From: Arabidopsis thaliana
Taxonomy: Eukaryota; Streptophyta; Magnoliopsida; Brassicales; Brassicaceae
Direction: 5' to 3'
Length of the DNA: 64,000 nt
NCBI RefSeq assembly: GCF_000001735.4
Contig: NC_003076.8
Location: forward strand, 25,919,835 to 25,983,834
Part shown: one piece after another, positions 52,445-64,000 of the stretch
How positions within the stretch are numbered: position 1 is the first letter of the stretch
Layout: each line of letters starts with the position of its first letter
Made by a program: the position numbers and the translations under genes
Notes under the pieces: generated by a model
The model's input: the letters and a program-made list of their open reading frames with translations, nothing else
Database searches by the model: none
Told to the model about the DNA's origin: nothing

Positions 52445-52843
52445 GAGAACAACACTACAGGCATTGAGGATATAAGCAAATGTTTTATTCTTCTACACAG
52501 AGAGATCGTTATCTTCTAGAGGGATCAATGAATAAAAGCTTCGTCCATTTCTAGCTGGAGATTCCATGGATCTCCAGTTAGTGCAAGTGATACACGTTGT
52601 CTACATTTGTACCTAAGTTTCTGCATTTTTTGTCGTTCTTTTGTGTTAGACAAGTCTTGGACCCTAGATGATACTTCAGTTTCTTAGACGTTAAATTTGA
52701 TGAATCCGAACTTGTTTGATTTCAAAGCCTGGCCTTTCTGCAATGTGTTTTTGTGCATGTTCTGGCTTGTTTGTTGTTACTCAACGCAGGATTTGTTATA
52801 ATATGTACAATATATCTAGTACACACATAAGTCAAGCAAGTAA

Positions 52844-52916
52844 GACTCCGTGGCCCAATGGATAAGGCGCTGGTCTACGAAACCAGAGATTCTGGGTTCG
52901 ATCCCCAGCGGAGTCG
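52844..52916 (+). tRNA. tRNA-Arg (anticodon ACG)
   Basis: The 73-nt cloverleaf has acceptor arms GACTCCG and CGGAGTC with discriminator G. The A-box is TGGCCCAATGG and the B-box GGTTCGATCCC. The anticodon stem CTGGT/ACCAG encloses CTACGAA, giving ACG, which is deaminated to ICG in eukaryotes. A plant-type TATA-like stretch (ATATATC) and a CAA motif lie just upstream, and a T5 terminator is at 52931-52935. Confidence 0.96.
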
Positions 52917-54080
52917 CTCTTCATCTACTATTTTTATTTTTCTTACGCGCATTGCTTATAAAAGTTTTTTAATGAACGTGGGATAAAAGTTTTCAGATTC
53001 GTATTTATTATTTCAAAAAGACAGATGACCTAACCTCATTACTCGTGTATGGACTTTTTTTTCCTTCAAATTATATTTTATGAAATTTGAGTAGACGAAG
53101 TAACTGCTCCCCTTCAGATTTAGCTAAAGAGCCAACCACGTGAAGTCGTGAATCCTCTCTGTCGTTTTCGTATTAACAAACATAAGAAATTAAGAAATGA
53201 AAATCTCGTTTTCTTATGTATAATTGTTTTATATCGATCACCGGTTTCTCTAGGTCTAGGTATAGCTGTTCCAATATCATGATTTTTAAGTTTAGTTTTC
53301 AACATCATTAAGTAAAAGTGTGAACTCATTATCATCATCGCTTTCCCTTTAGAATTTTTGCAAACACACGAAAATAAATAAATTGTTTGGACATATTATT
53401 GAGAAACATAGTCAAATGAGCCCGTTCACATTCTGAATCATATAAGTTACAGTCCCAAACCCACGTTTTATTAAAAATGTACTACTAGTCAATAATTTAT
53501 GTTGAGTCATATTTATTTATTTTGACACAGTTGGTTTTCGCAGTTTCTTGTTTATTAGTTTCAAATTGCACTTATTAGTTTTAAAAACAATTTAATTTGA
53601 TATTTGGTATAATATCTCTTTTGAATTATTTACAAACTTTATTACAGCCTGGTTTTGAAAAAAAAAAAATACTTTGCATAATTGCTACTTTGCTAGGATT
53701 ACTTTATAAACTTTTTCAGCTTTGATTCATTTAACATTAAACCCAATTAAAATATTTTATTCATTTTAGCATAAAAGGGGAAAAAAAAGAAATATATATA
53801 TATATATATATATATATTTCCTCTTTTCAATTAAATCAGCTGTTAAAAGTGGAAAAAATCAAAGAGATATCAAAATATTGATTAGAAGAATATGTCCATA
53901 TTCAATTATTTTATATTATCTTTATTAAATGCTTTACCTTACAACAATAACTTAAATAAATTTTTGGGATTCCCGTTACATTACTTAAGTAGGACGACGT
54001 GCGTCTGCTTCGTCTCATTACAAAGCAGAAGAAACACAAACAGAGGCAGAGATCTTAAGAGTTAAAGACTAATCCCAACA
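52917..54080. other. Intergenic, AT-rich, with (AT)13 microsatellite
   Basis: After the tRNA terminator the sequence is AT-rich without a gene I can support. A 26-bp AT dinucleotide run lies at 53792-53817. The last 100 bp are the ANN2 leader. Confidence 0.6.
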
Positions 54081-55720
54081 ATGGCGTCTCTCAAAGTCCC
54101 AAGCAATGTTCCTCTTCCCGAAGATGACGCCGAGCAACTCCACAAGGCTTTTTCAGGTCTCTCTCTTTTTTTTTCATCACTTGATCGGGATTTAGTTTCT
54201 TCTTATACGATCTCTAATCTGTAATCGGTTTCGTTAATCACAAGATTAATCATTTTTGATATCTTAAGTACTCTCCTATACTCATCGTTGAGTATTATTT
54301 AGTTTGTTGATTTAATCACAACTACATTGGTGATTCGGGATTTACTCTTGTTTGACCTGATCTGTGTTCTGTGTCCCACCACAAGATCAGGATCATGTCT
54401 TCTTATATTAGATACAGTCCGATGATGTCCTAATTGATTGATTATAATGAAAATATGTTTCTTTTTGTTCTTTAGTGAACCAAGATTATGCTTGTTTTGT
54501 GTTCTCCTTGGGAGATTTGTGACATGACAAAATGTTTGTTTTTTGGGTTTGGTCTGAAACAGGATGGGGTACCAACGAGAAGCTGATCATATCAATACTA
54601 GCTCACAGGAACGCAGCACAACGCAGCTTGATCCGCAGCGTTTATGCAGCTACCTACAATGAGGATCTTCTCAAAGCATTAGACAAAGAGCTTTCTAGCG
54701 ACTTTGAGGTATTTTTAACTCTTTTCTTTCTTTCTTTCTTTTGGGGGTCTCTGAAATGATATAGTGACTGATTTAGGATTGTGAAACTGTTGTATTTGGT
54801 GTTTTTTTGTAACAGAGAGCTGTGATGTTGTGGACTCTTGATCCACCAGAGAGAGATGCTTATTTGGCTAAAGAATCCACCAAGATGTTCACCAAGAACA
54901 ATTGGGTTCTTGTTGAAATCGCTTGCACAAGGCCTGCTCTTGAGCTTATCAAGGTCAAGCAAGCTTACCAAGCTCGATACAAGAAATCAATCGAGGAAGA
55001 TGTCGCGCAACACACATCTGGTGACCTTCGTAAGGTAATCATTCAATAAACCAAATCTTGCTTGTTTGTTTTGTATTTGGGACACATGTTTCTGACATAT
55101 TTGTGTGTCCTCTTTTGTATAGCTCTTGCTTCCTCTTGTGAGCACTTTCAGGTATGAAGGAGATGATGTGAACATGATGCTTGCAAGATCTGAAGCTAAG
55201 ATACTTCACGAGAAGGTCTCAGAGAAATCTTACAGTGACGATGACTTCATCAGAATCTTGACAACAAGAAGCAAAGCACAGCTCGGTGCAACACTCAACC
55301 ACTACAACAACGAGTATGGAAACGCCATTAACAAGGTTAGCTTAACCACCAACTGCTTTTTCATTTGATGTTACAAAATCTTGTTCGGAAAGCTTATTAT
55401 ATGAAGTGAAATTTTTGCAGAACTTGAAGGAAGAGTCGGACGACAATGACTACATGAAACTACTAAGAGCTGTAATCACATGTTTGACATACCCTGAGAA
55501 GCATTTTGAGAAGGTTCTTCGTCTATCAATCAACAAAATGGGAACAGACGAATGGGGACTAACCCGAGTCGTGACTACACGAACTGAAGTTGACATGGAA
55601 CGCATCAAAGAGGAATATCAGCGAAGAAACAGCATTCCTTTGGACCGTGCTATCGCCAAAGACACTTCTGGTGACTATGAGGACATGCTTGTTGCTCTTC
55701 TCGGACATGGCGATGCTTGA
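54081..55720 (+). CDS. ANN2: Annexin 2, calcium-dependent membrane-binding protein
   Basis: Five exons encode 317 residues, starting [13 protein letters not shown]. Annexins bind acidic phospholipids in a Ca2+-dependent way and act at the plasma membrane in secretion and root sugar transport. Four annexin repeats are visible. The first has GWGTNEKLI and the fourth has KMGTDEWGL, each followed about 40 residues on by an acidic ligand (SSDFE, TSGDYED), the type II Ca2+ site. The second and third repeats lack the GxGT loop, as is usual in plants. The splice after HKAFS falls just before the first Ca2+ loop. No signal peptide is present. Confidence 0.96.
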
Positions 55721-55862
55721 AACTGTTTCAACTTTCGAGTTCCTCCTTTCTCTTACTGCATGGTTTGTTTTAAATAAAAGAGTTGTGAAACTGGTTCTGC
55801 AACTATTTATCAATGATCGTTTGAGTTTGTTAAATTTGAATCAAAATCTGTTTTTCTTTCTT

Positions 55863-56471
55863 TTAAATACAATCTAAAGCACAAACTAAAGCAAAAGCCT
55901 CATAATCTAAGCAACTACAGCTTCCGCAATCTCTACTACTACACACACAACAAAGCTTCTCTGTTTTCTTGTCATTCTTGATCAGCATCTTCTCCATTTC
56001 TTCTAAAGCTTGGACCTTTAAAGCTATCTTCAACAACAAAGGTCTTTCATCTTCCAAAACCCAATTTTTGGATTCACCCATCACCACAAGTCTCTCAATC
56101 TCCATGCCTGGCGACTCGAAAACCGATTCCCAAGAAACCTCTCCTCTCCCAACAACCTCAGATTTAGATGATTTCCTAAGAAACGTCGATATTTTCTTCC
56201 TCCGTAGTTCAAAAACGACTCTCTGTTGCTTCAATTCTTTGACAGCTGCTTCGTCCCCTTGACACTCCAGACCAAAAGATTGATCCCACATGAGTTGGTC
56301 TGATTTCGAAGAGAGCTCTCTCGTGTTTACTTCGATCTTTCTGTTGTGTCCTGCAGAGAGATAGAATCTAACGAACAGAGTACTAGCTTGTGACTTGATC
56401 TCTACGTTTCTTGCTTCTACTATTCTCACTTGGCATTTTAGTGAACGAAGTTTCTTCTCCATAACACCCAT
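55863..56471 (-). CDS. Unknown protein with C2-like N-terminal domain
   Basis: A single exon encodes 202 residues. The first 150 residues read like an NT-type C2 domain: LKCQVRIVEARNVEIKS, then LFVRFYLSAGH, WDQSFGLEC, VVFELRRKK and GRGEVSWESVFESPG, the usual beta-strand pattern of plant C2-like proteins. The last 40 residues contain seven cysteines (LCCVCSSRDCGSCSCLDY), which may bind metal or be acylated. It ends 143 bp beyond the ANN2 stop and converges with that gene. I do not recognise a named family member; it corresponds to about At5g65030. Confidence 0.8.
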   Translation of the reverse strand: MGVMEKKLRSLKCQVRIVEARNVEIKSQASTLFVRFYLSAGHNRKIEVNTRELSSKSDQLMWDQSFGLECQGDEAAVKELKQQRVVFELRRKKISTFLRKSSKSEVVGRGEVSWESVFESPGMEIERLVVMGESKNWVLEDERPLLLKIALKVQALEEMEKMLIKNDKKTEKLCCVCSSRDCGSCSCLDYEAFALVCALDCI

Positions 56472-58029
56472 TTTCTTGCTTACTAAATCGAATCAAATCA
56501 AGAATCAAAGATGAGGTATTGTTGATTGATATGTTTGCTTGAACAAAGACTCTGTATTTATATATCCTTATGATGGACTATGATGATAAAATATTATAAT
56601 AATTTATGTAATCCATAAGAAATTACTTTTGTATTTCTTACTGATAGTTGTATCACTCGTAAGATTATTCTAGATCTGCGTAAGTGGTCATAGATTATCC
56701 ATTGCAGAATTCGAAAGGACAAAACTTTGTCACTTTCTTAACTTTAATAGTATATAATATACATTGAAGGGTTATAAATAACATGTGGACTAGGTTAGAT
56801 AGGCTTAGACCAATGAAATTTTAACTCTAGTGTTTATTGCAATACGATGATTCGTATAATAATAATATTGAAGTGGTACAAGCGTTGATCTTCCAGATCC
56901 AAGATCTTATCAAGAATCAGACTCAAAAATCTAAATGGACCCACAAATTTTTCACTTTAAATTTGTTATGCTCTATGTCATGAAATCACTGATACTACTA
57001 AGTATTATAAAAAAATTGGCACACTCCGAAGTTTCTAACATAAAATTGGCACACTCAAGGAGACATGGTAAGCCCATGATTTTAGGCCCGTTTTCAGTAT
57101 CCCCACTATATCTGGCCTACCTTTCAGGTCCAATTATAGTCACCAATTTACCTTTTTTGGCCATGGTTGTTTAGTTTGGTTTAAAATGGTTTTTTGATTA
57201 TAGTTTTTGGTTTTTGTATATTGTCCGTGGCAAAATATATTTCGCAAACCTATAGCGAATAAAACATCCGAGCCAAAACTCAAATGTCAAATGGTCCACC
57301 TTATGTAAAGCATTCGGCTATCCGGAAACTCTCTAACTTGCATTTTGTTAATATTGTTAGTGTATGTTTGTTTTTTTTTGAATTTACCAATATCCAATAT
57401 TGAATACACGGTTATTAGTATACTAAGACTTTTCGTATTTAGTAGATTGTCATAACTGTAGAATGGATATATAAATTTCTGTTTATTTGATGAAAAGAAC
57501 TGATGATAATCATTCTATAGAAATAAGATTATTATTTATTTTGTAATTTTTAATAGTGGAGGAATTTAGCCGGCCAACTGGAAATTCCAACTTAAAAAAC
57601 AGAGAGGAAAATCTTTTGGTTTTCGTCACCCAAGATTCGATACAATTATTTATAGAATTTCTCAGAACTGATCACTATCACAAATTCTATTTTCTAAGTC
57701 CATTTAAGAAACGGTCCATCTGATATTATAAAATCAGAGTACGTTTACTAAATATCTTTATATGTTACGACAAGTAGTAAGAACTAAGAAGACCACCTGA
57801 ATATACATCAACATTGATATTACATTACATATTACACATCACAAAGAAACAAATCACACGAACAAATCAAATCATGCTTATGAAGTCCCATTACTATATG
57901 ATCACTACACTCATTTAGTCTCATTTTTCTCTCTTAATTTTCATCATTCTTGTACACGAAACGCAAAAACATATTCATTTTACTCATAAGGAAAAACTAT
58001 CGTTATCATTTTAGATCATAGATGATCAA
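56472..58029. other. Intergenic, no gene seen
   Basis: This sequence is AT-rich. The ORF at 56935-57174 (79 codons) has no recognisable family and looks accidental. AAAATTGGCACACTC occurs twice about 30 bp apart near 57011-57055, a small local duplication. Confidence 0.6.
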
Positions 58030-58516
58030 CTAAATACGAATTGGTTTCTTCGATGTTACGAAGCCGGTTTTCGCTTTTTTCTCGTCCAGCTTAATTTGCT
58101 TCTCCCTGCATTCTAAGCTACAAAATGCGTTGTTCCCTCTACAAAAACGATTCAATATATACAAAAAAATATTCATTAAAACTATATAGCATACAACCAT
58201 GATCAAAACATATCATTTCAAATTGTGTGAAGGGTTAATTACGTTTATAAAATTTACAAAATAAAAAGTAAATAAAATCGTACCTATACATGTAAATGTC
58301 ACGATGATGGCAGAGACTTCGATTGCAGAGACTACAAGTCTTCAAGAAATCATCGTAGTTACTAGCCATCACCACCATCGGATTGTGAGGGTGTTGATGA
58401 AAGGTTAGATGATCGGACGGCTGAGATGCGTCATAGATCGTGGGTGTATCGAGTGTGATCATCTTCATGCTAGTTGTTCTCTTGATCAGTGATCCATGAC
58501 GCTTTCCTAACACCAT
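58030..58516 (-). CDS. FLZ-type zinc-finger protein (SnRK1 adaptor family)
   Basis: Two exons encode about 113 residues (exon 1 from 58516, stop at 58030). FLZ (DUF581) proteins are plant-specific scaffolds that bind the SnRK1 energy-sensing kinase. The FLZ motif is complete across the splice: FLKTCSLCNRSLCHHRDIYM, then YRGNNAFCSLECREKQI, with the Cys-x2-Cys and paired Cys of the finger. The N-terminus is short with a basic patch, and the C-terminus is Lys-rich, ending KKPIRI. I chose the ATG at 58516 (MVLGKRHGS); an in-frame ATG at 58603 lies within the leader CT run. Confidence 0.92.
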
Positions 58517-60304
58517 CTTCTCTCTCTCTCTCTGTCTTTCTTTCTTTCTGAAGAAAAAAGAAGAAGTGTGTAGTAAAGGGGAGGAAGAAGAGAAGAAGAA
58601 CAAAGTTATTTAAAGAAAAAGAATGGGAGAATCTAATTATAGAGATAATATTGTTTTATTTTTATAATCTTCTTTAGTTAGTAATTATAATTCTTTTTCT
58701 TTTTTATATATAAGGTAATCATATTGGTGTAACCCTGTAAATAGATTAAGAGTTAAGACAATCATTTAATCCGAGATTGCGTAACAAAGTTCGACTTTCA
58801 TACCCCCATTTTTGCCCCTTATTCAATCAATGCCCAAAATTATAGTTTAAAGTATTTATTGCTTCAATCTATTAGAAGAATTACCCGAAATTATGTTATT
58901 ATCCTGGATATGATGGATACAGTTTGCAAGTATTTTTGTAATCAACCAGTGAATTCAAATTTTCAAATGTTACCTATATACCCAAAAAAAAAGACAAATT
59001 TTGTCTAGACGAATAGTTTTCGGTTTAGTAGTCTTATCATTAGATGTACTCATACTAGTGATAGTCAGACAGTCCTTTATATATAAAAATCTCTTACGGG
59101 TAAACGAAATCAGAAACACTTCTATATAGCGAAAGTTTTATCACATATATAATAAATATCTTATAATGGACCAAAAACATGTGGATCGATATTTACCACT
59201 TTTGAAAAAAATTGTCATTGTAAAGTCTGATCCGGTTGTGTATAAATCTAGATCATTGTGAACTGGATTAGTCAAGCTAAACGGGTTTAAACTCAAGTTT
59301 GAATTAGATTGAATCGGACTATATATCCCTTATATAGAAGAAGAAAACAATTCATAAAACAAAATTGTGATATATCATAAGCATTAGGAACATGACAAAA
59401 GTTAGTGCGGACATGTATAAATGGATGAATGCGTCACCAAACTGTCCAAAAACTTTTGGACACATAGCCTCTTTCTTATTTTTAGCTGCACTGTCTTGTC
59501 TCACTATTTCCTCATTGCCTCTCACCTTTTTATTTTTGTTTTTAGTGAAATATTATAAGTCAAAGAGTTAGAAACTCCAAAGATACCAAAATTTATTACT
59601 TTGATCTGATGCACATAATTGAGTACAATTCTAAAGTTAAATTATCAAAAATCCACACAGCCCCACAAATGTAAAACTCTTTTGTTACATCAAAAGAAAA
59701 AAAAAATAGTGGGATAAAGTATTGAAGAATCAGTGAATGGTACATGAGCTAAGCAATAAAGTTTAGAAAAACTAATTTTGTGAGAGCACAAAAGGACAAA
59801 GGTATCAACAATGGAACGCATCAAAGGACCCAAACCAATTATATTTCGATGAATCTTTGGGCCCTTAAACAAAGATGACGAAAAAAAAAGGAAAAGCAAA
59901 GCAAGTGTTTGGTCCTGTACCAATAGATTCCTTTTATTCATATTATTAATTGAAAAAAAAAATCAAATAAGTAATTGATGTTTCCTACCAACTTGAAAGA
60001 AAAAGCCTAGACAAGTGGCTGCACTTTAGTTTTTCACTTTCTATCATTTTAACTTTTCAAGAGAAACCCACTTATGTTGTACATACATTTTCCAGACATT
60101 GTAAATTTTTGACTCGTTTAACATTTTTATCAAAAGCAGTAAAAAAAATGCATATGGATTTGACAGGACAATATCCACGTGTTGTGATCGAATGGCTTAA
60201 TCATGAAAATCTTCACAAAAGACACTTAAGTACTGATCATATTCACTTCACTAAGACAAGAAACTTGAAAGCAAACTTGCAAGTGTATTGTTTATTCAGT
60301 TATA

Positions 60305-60360
60305 TGGGCCTTGTTAGATATGTAATGTTGGGCCTATCTCAGATGATGCCTAACCCTAAA
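60305..60360. promoter_or_regulatory. Site II pair plus telo-box
   Basis: Two TGGGCC TCP site II elements (60305-60310 and 60329-60334) are followed by AACCCTAAA (60352-60360), the telo-box. This pairing is typical of promoters of growth and translation genes. The GC-richer sequence after it (to about 60600) holds no long frame, so it may drive a non-coding transcript or be a relic. Confidence 0.5.
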
Positions 60361-61938
60361 ACCCAACTGAGACGATTCTCTAATGCTGTCGTTTTGGGAG
60401 AGCCGAAAGTTTACGCCGTCAGAAAGAAGAAGCTATCCAGTTTAATTCGGTTTGGTTCGTAGGCAGGCTGATTGATTCTTTTAGGGAACAGACATCGAGA
60501 CTGCGGAACCTAACTGAGTTTTGAGAACGAGTCGCGGCCGAGGCTGAGTCAACTCGGTCAACTAATGGTGAGATTAATTGAAAGGTTAACAACTCTGCAA
60601 GACGGTAGCAAGCTACTTATCAATTTACCTAATCAAAAACCTTTTTTTTTTTGACCGAACACAAATACTCGACGGTTTTGTAATTCGGATCATTATACCT
60701 TTCGAGTAACGCATTTTTTTTTGAATTATCGAAATTTTTATAATGTATATGTGCATAATTTTAGGTTTCACCATTAGAGAGGCAATTAGTTGGGAGCAAA
60801 AGACTTTGATCAAAGCTATTATGTGCAAGGTCCTCCAAATTGGTTTGGAAAAAACGTTGGAGAGTACTGAGTAGATGAACATGCGTCACATAAAAACGGT
60901 TAGGATCGTTTTGAGTATCTCTGGAGGAGATGTTTTTAAGAAGAATTTTCTAGTCTTCGACACATCAAATAAAGAAGTAAGTGGATGCTCTTAGTTCTGT
61001 GTTTTCAACATATATTTTCGGGTGTTTTAAGTATGTGTATCTGGAATTTTGATAAAGAGTTTTTAAAACAGAAAGCTTGATCATTTTAAAATAGTATTAA
61101 AGAGTGATATTTTTTTATTAAAAACTGTTACTCGAATACACATATAGTAAGTAAATACCACCTAATGTATATGAATATATATGATGATAGTAATTCACCT
61201 ATCGGTTCTTTCACATGAACCATATATGTAGTAGTTTGCCATACAACTAGTTCTTAAGAAGGATGTTATCACAACTTCACAAGATAGGTGTAATGATGTT
61301 CGTTCTGGTAGACTTGCTTTTAGTATATTCTCCTCAAATGAGATACATTGCAAATTAGCATTTGTATTTAGTGGTTATTATTGATAATATTGTATAATTG
61401 CATAACGACATAAATTGTATAATAAAAATATGTAGAATGAAACTTGAATAATAAATTTTGTATTCATTGGACAAATTTACAGAATAATGTAATAAGTTTG
61501 TTTTATGTCATAAATAACTATATCCCACTTCTTTGTACGATAAATGTTTATTTGTATATTTAGACGAAAATGTAAATCCTTCGTTTTCGCATTTTGTTAA
61601 ACATTATACAAAAAAAATTTGATTGATAATTGTATTAGGATTGTCATTTCTTCACGACGCATATTACCAATCAGAACTAATATATTTGTTTTCTTCCAAA
61701 ATCTAATATGCTAGTTGCTTTTGTATTCGAAAATTTTGTGACTCGTATGTTGTTGATGTGAAAAATGGCCATCCGAATAGTCAAGTGTTTTCATCATGAT
61801 ACATCTATCTATATTTATTATGATTAATCAAAAGTAGCAACCATTGTTTGAAAATTTTGAACTTTGAACTTAAATCTTGTTTTTTTTGGTGACAGCACAA
61901 TGCATATAAATTTCGATGATTTAATTAAAATTCTTATC

Positions 61939-62010
61939 ATGGCTACTCGCATAAGTTTAGTAAAGGTTTGAATAATGGCCATCCGTATAAGTTTAGTGAA
62001 GGTTTGAATA
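61939..62010. repeat. Two 36-bp tandem copies
   Basis: Units 61939-61974 and 61975-62010 differ at five positions. Both end TTTAGT[AG]AAGGTTTGAATA. A fragment ATGGCCATCCG of the same unit lies near 61764, so the repeat may once have been longer. Confidence 0.8.
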
Positions 62011-62459
62011 CTAATTTATAAAATATCAGAATTATAAAATTACATGAATTATCCAGCCCTCTCTTAAAAGTTTATCGTCAAATAATAACTGAAATCTTTA
62101 AAATTAACCGTACCCGAGTCATATTCACTAGCACTACTTTTCGATATTTGTATCCGAAATGGATAACCTTAACTTAAGTTTTTAATACCAAAACATATGG
62201 AACAAAAAAAAATCTAAAACCGCCGGCAAAAAACAACCAATTTCTGTTCGGTGGGGATGATGATCGGACCGGTCTAACCGACTGAATTAAATGTCAATTC
62301 TTAACAACGACGAGTGTTAAAATTAAATTATGTGCCTTTTCGTCGCTTCAAAACGCAACCGTTTCCACTTCTTATTATTTTTTTTCTCTCGTTTAACAAA
62401 ACAAAAACAAACTGACTTGGATTTGTCATTTTTTGTCTAGCCAAAAAAAAAAAAAAAAA

Positions 62460-62460
<1 letters not shown>

Positions 62461-62490
<30 letters not shown>
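62461..62490. repeat. (GA) microsatellite in MAF2 leader region
   Basis: About 28 bp of GA dinucleotide repeat directly follow an A-run of 18, about 90 bp before the MAF2 start codon. GA-rich leaders are bound by BPC/GAGA-type factors in plants. Confidence 0.9.
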
Positions 62491-62494
<4 letters not shown>

Positions 62495-62580
62495 GAAGAA
62501 AAAAAAAGAAGCAAAAAACATTGTGGGTCTCCGGTGATTAGGATCAAATTAGGGCACCAGCCTTATCGGAGGAAGAAGCC

Positions 62581-64000
62581 ATGGGTAGAAAAAAAGTCGA
62601 GATCAAGCGAATCGAGAACAAAAGTAGTCGACAAGTCACTTTCTCCAAACGACGCAATGGTCTCATCGAGAAAGCTCGACAACTTTCAATTCTCTGTGAA
62701 TCTTCCATCGCTGTTCTCGTCGTCTCCGGCTCCGGAAAACTCTACAAGTCTGCCTCCGGTGACAAGTAAGCTGCTACTTTCCTCTTCTGGATCTAACTCG
62801 AGTTCTGTCCTTTCTCTCTTTGTTTAATCACTTTCCCCATATAGCAATAACCTCAAATCTAGGGCTTTTTGTTTCCTTCAAATCAACTTAGATCTCCCCC
62901 TTTTTCTGTATGAGGAGAGCTGATGCTTTAGCTTAAACCTAATTTGAGATTAAACATTGTGGTGGCCAAGATATGTTCTTGCTTTTTTTAAAAAAAAATA
63001 TCTATAAGGATTTTTATTTTTTTATCTTACCTTTGATTTTTTACAAATTTTAATATTGCATGTGATTCAAGAATTTTTTCTACACGTGTTGATACATTCT
63101 CAGTGTTGTTTCAAGTAAATTTTGAATCGCTAATTCATCTGTTGTTCACTTTCAAGATTCAATTTTTATCTTATATATTTTTTTTGGTTTAAGAAACTTA
63201 CTAGTTTAATTTTGAGATTTGATTTGTATATCCAATATTGCAATGCACCTCCGGTGAATTTGTTTAGAGAGTAATGGGGGTTAATGGTAACATAGACCAA
63301 GAGTTCTTTGTTTAAATTAGATGCCACATTGTGGAATTACTGATCCGGAATGTAATGTAGTCCATAGTGTTTGTTTTTATTTTCTCTTCAATTGATTTGT
63401 CGATTAAGTACCTTTCAATGGTCTCTTGTTGATTTAATTTTGAAGGCTAATTGTAGTGCTTGGATAATATTTCACATTGATACTTGCCACACATGCTACA
63501 TTGCTTATCAAATCGGATATCGATTTTCACTCTTTTAACCCTCTTTTTTTTCTGTTCTTGAAATGAATTTAGTTTGGGATTCTTTGGTAAAGAAACTCAA
63601 AACAATAACTTAGTCTACGACCACCTTATATATGTCGCAGTAGCGTAGTGGATTCATTAAGTAGATATCGAGCATCGATTTCTACCGATAGGGTGAAACT
63701 AGTAGACTATTATCATCTCTTCAATGAATTTAATAGTCTTCCAACTTTGGTTGTTGATATTCCTAACCACATGACCTTTTGACATTCGTCTATCTTGAAG
63801 ACATCTCAACTACTACTTCTCTTTTAGAACATTTCTAATGTGAGTACAATGAACCAAAACGAAACTACATTGACAAATTAACTAATATTGATAGGGTGTT
63901 ACTTATAGAAGACTTACAAAGAAAATTGTCATTGTGATAAGAAAAATATATCATCTATAAAATGGAAATATAATAGATAGCTTCTTCTCATTGCCTTGAT
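62581..64000 (+). CDS. MAF2: FLC-clade MADS-box gene, exon 1 (partial)
   Basis: The first exon (62581-62765) encodes the MADS DNA-binding domain, [18 protein letters not shown] onward, with [19 protein letters not shown] in the conserved helix. It ends [12 protein letters not shown] plus two bases at a GTAAGC donor; its length of 185 bases is the same as in FLC. The rest of the gene lies beyond the window, and 62766-64000 is intron 1. The residues KK at 4-5, N after KRR and LVV fit MAF2 (AGL31) rather than FLM or MAF3, and the gene order points to the MAF2-5 cluster. FLC-clade proteins repress flowering; MAF2 prevents early flowering after short cold. Confidence 0.9.

Larger units (their letters stand above)
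58517..62460. other. Long gene-poor interval
   Basis: Almost 4 kb carries no coding region I can support. The largest frame (60109-60462, 117 codons) has no recognisable family. From 60305 to 60360 there is a promoter-like cluster. A 36-bp tandem duplication lies at 61939-62010. An A-run ends the interval at 62443-62460. Confidence 0.55.

Noticed and set aside
56935-57174. 79-codon plus-strand frame
   Set aside because: AT-rich, no recognisable motif, isolated.
60109-60462. 117-codon plus-strand frame
   Set aside because: No family resemblance, spans the site II/telo-box cluster, and has no splice or start context supporting a gene.

Overview
The window is plant nuclear DNA. It has AT-rich intergenic sequence, many short GT-AG introns, plant-specific gene families (Pep danger-peptide precursors, NOI/RIN4-like, FLZ, FLC-clade MADS) and plant cytosolic tRNA genes. 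The proteins match Arabidopsis thaliana genes I recognise. Their order fits the lower arm of chromosome 5, roughly At5g64850 to At5g65050, or the same segment in a very close relative. Gene names rest on recalled protein sequence and gene order, not on a search. I rebuilt exons by hand; where the summed codons equal the known protein length (DPE1 576, FLOT3 479, PROPEP2/1/3 109/92/96, CPR5 564, the mitochondrial carrier 428), the boundaries are solid.

Layout. 1-5.5 kb: a NOI/RIN4-like gene (+), a promoter-bearing relic, a tandem array of about 186-bp units and tRNA-Leu(AAG). 5.5-11.5 kb: DPE1 (-) and FLOT3 (-). 12.5-14.0 kb: a small single-pass membrane protein (+). 14.8-20.1 kb: the PROPEP2-PROPEP1-PROPEP3 danger-peptide cluster (+). 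21.1-28.5 kb: a HIT4-like gene (+), CIP8 (-) and CPR5 (-). 29.3-38.6 kb: OSA1/ABC1K8, an mTERF gene and CDKC;2 (all +). 39.0-47.5 kb: a mitochondrial-type carrier, a divergent bHLH-like gene, RABH1A and ROCK1 (all -). 47.8-48.8 kb: a 5'-truncated LINE with a poly(A) tail and target-site duplication. 49.4-55.7 kb: ASN2 (+), tRNA-Arg(ACG) and ANN2 (+). 55.9-58.5 kb: a C2-like gene (-) and an FLZ zinc-finger gene (-). 58.5-62.5 kb: a long gene-poor stretch. 62.6-64.0 kb: exon 1 and part of intron 1 of an FLC-clade MADS gene, MAF2.

The left half is rich in immunity genes: a NOI protein carrying the AvrRpt2 cleavage consensus, a flotillin, three Pep precursors with W-box-rich promoters, the RING ligase CIP8 and the defence regulator CPR5. 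The right half is mostly housekeeping (kinase, carrier, Rab, sugar transporter, asparagine synthetase, annexin). I found no CRISPR array, phage or bacterial-type system. The observations most worth checking are the divergent bHLH-like gene at 41.1-43.2 kb, a GC-AG intron in DPE1, a 60-bp coding minisatellite in OSA1, a heptamer array of TGACG boxes at 20.46 kb, the C-terminal extension of PROPEP2, and the tandem array and relic at 3.9-5.2 kb.
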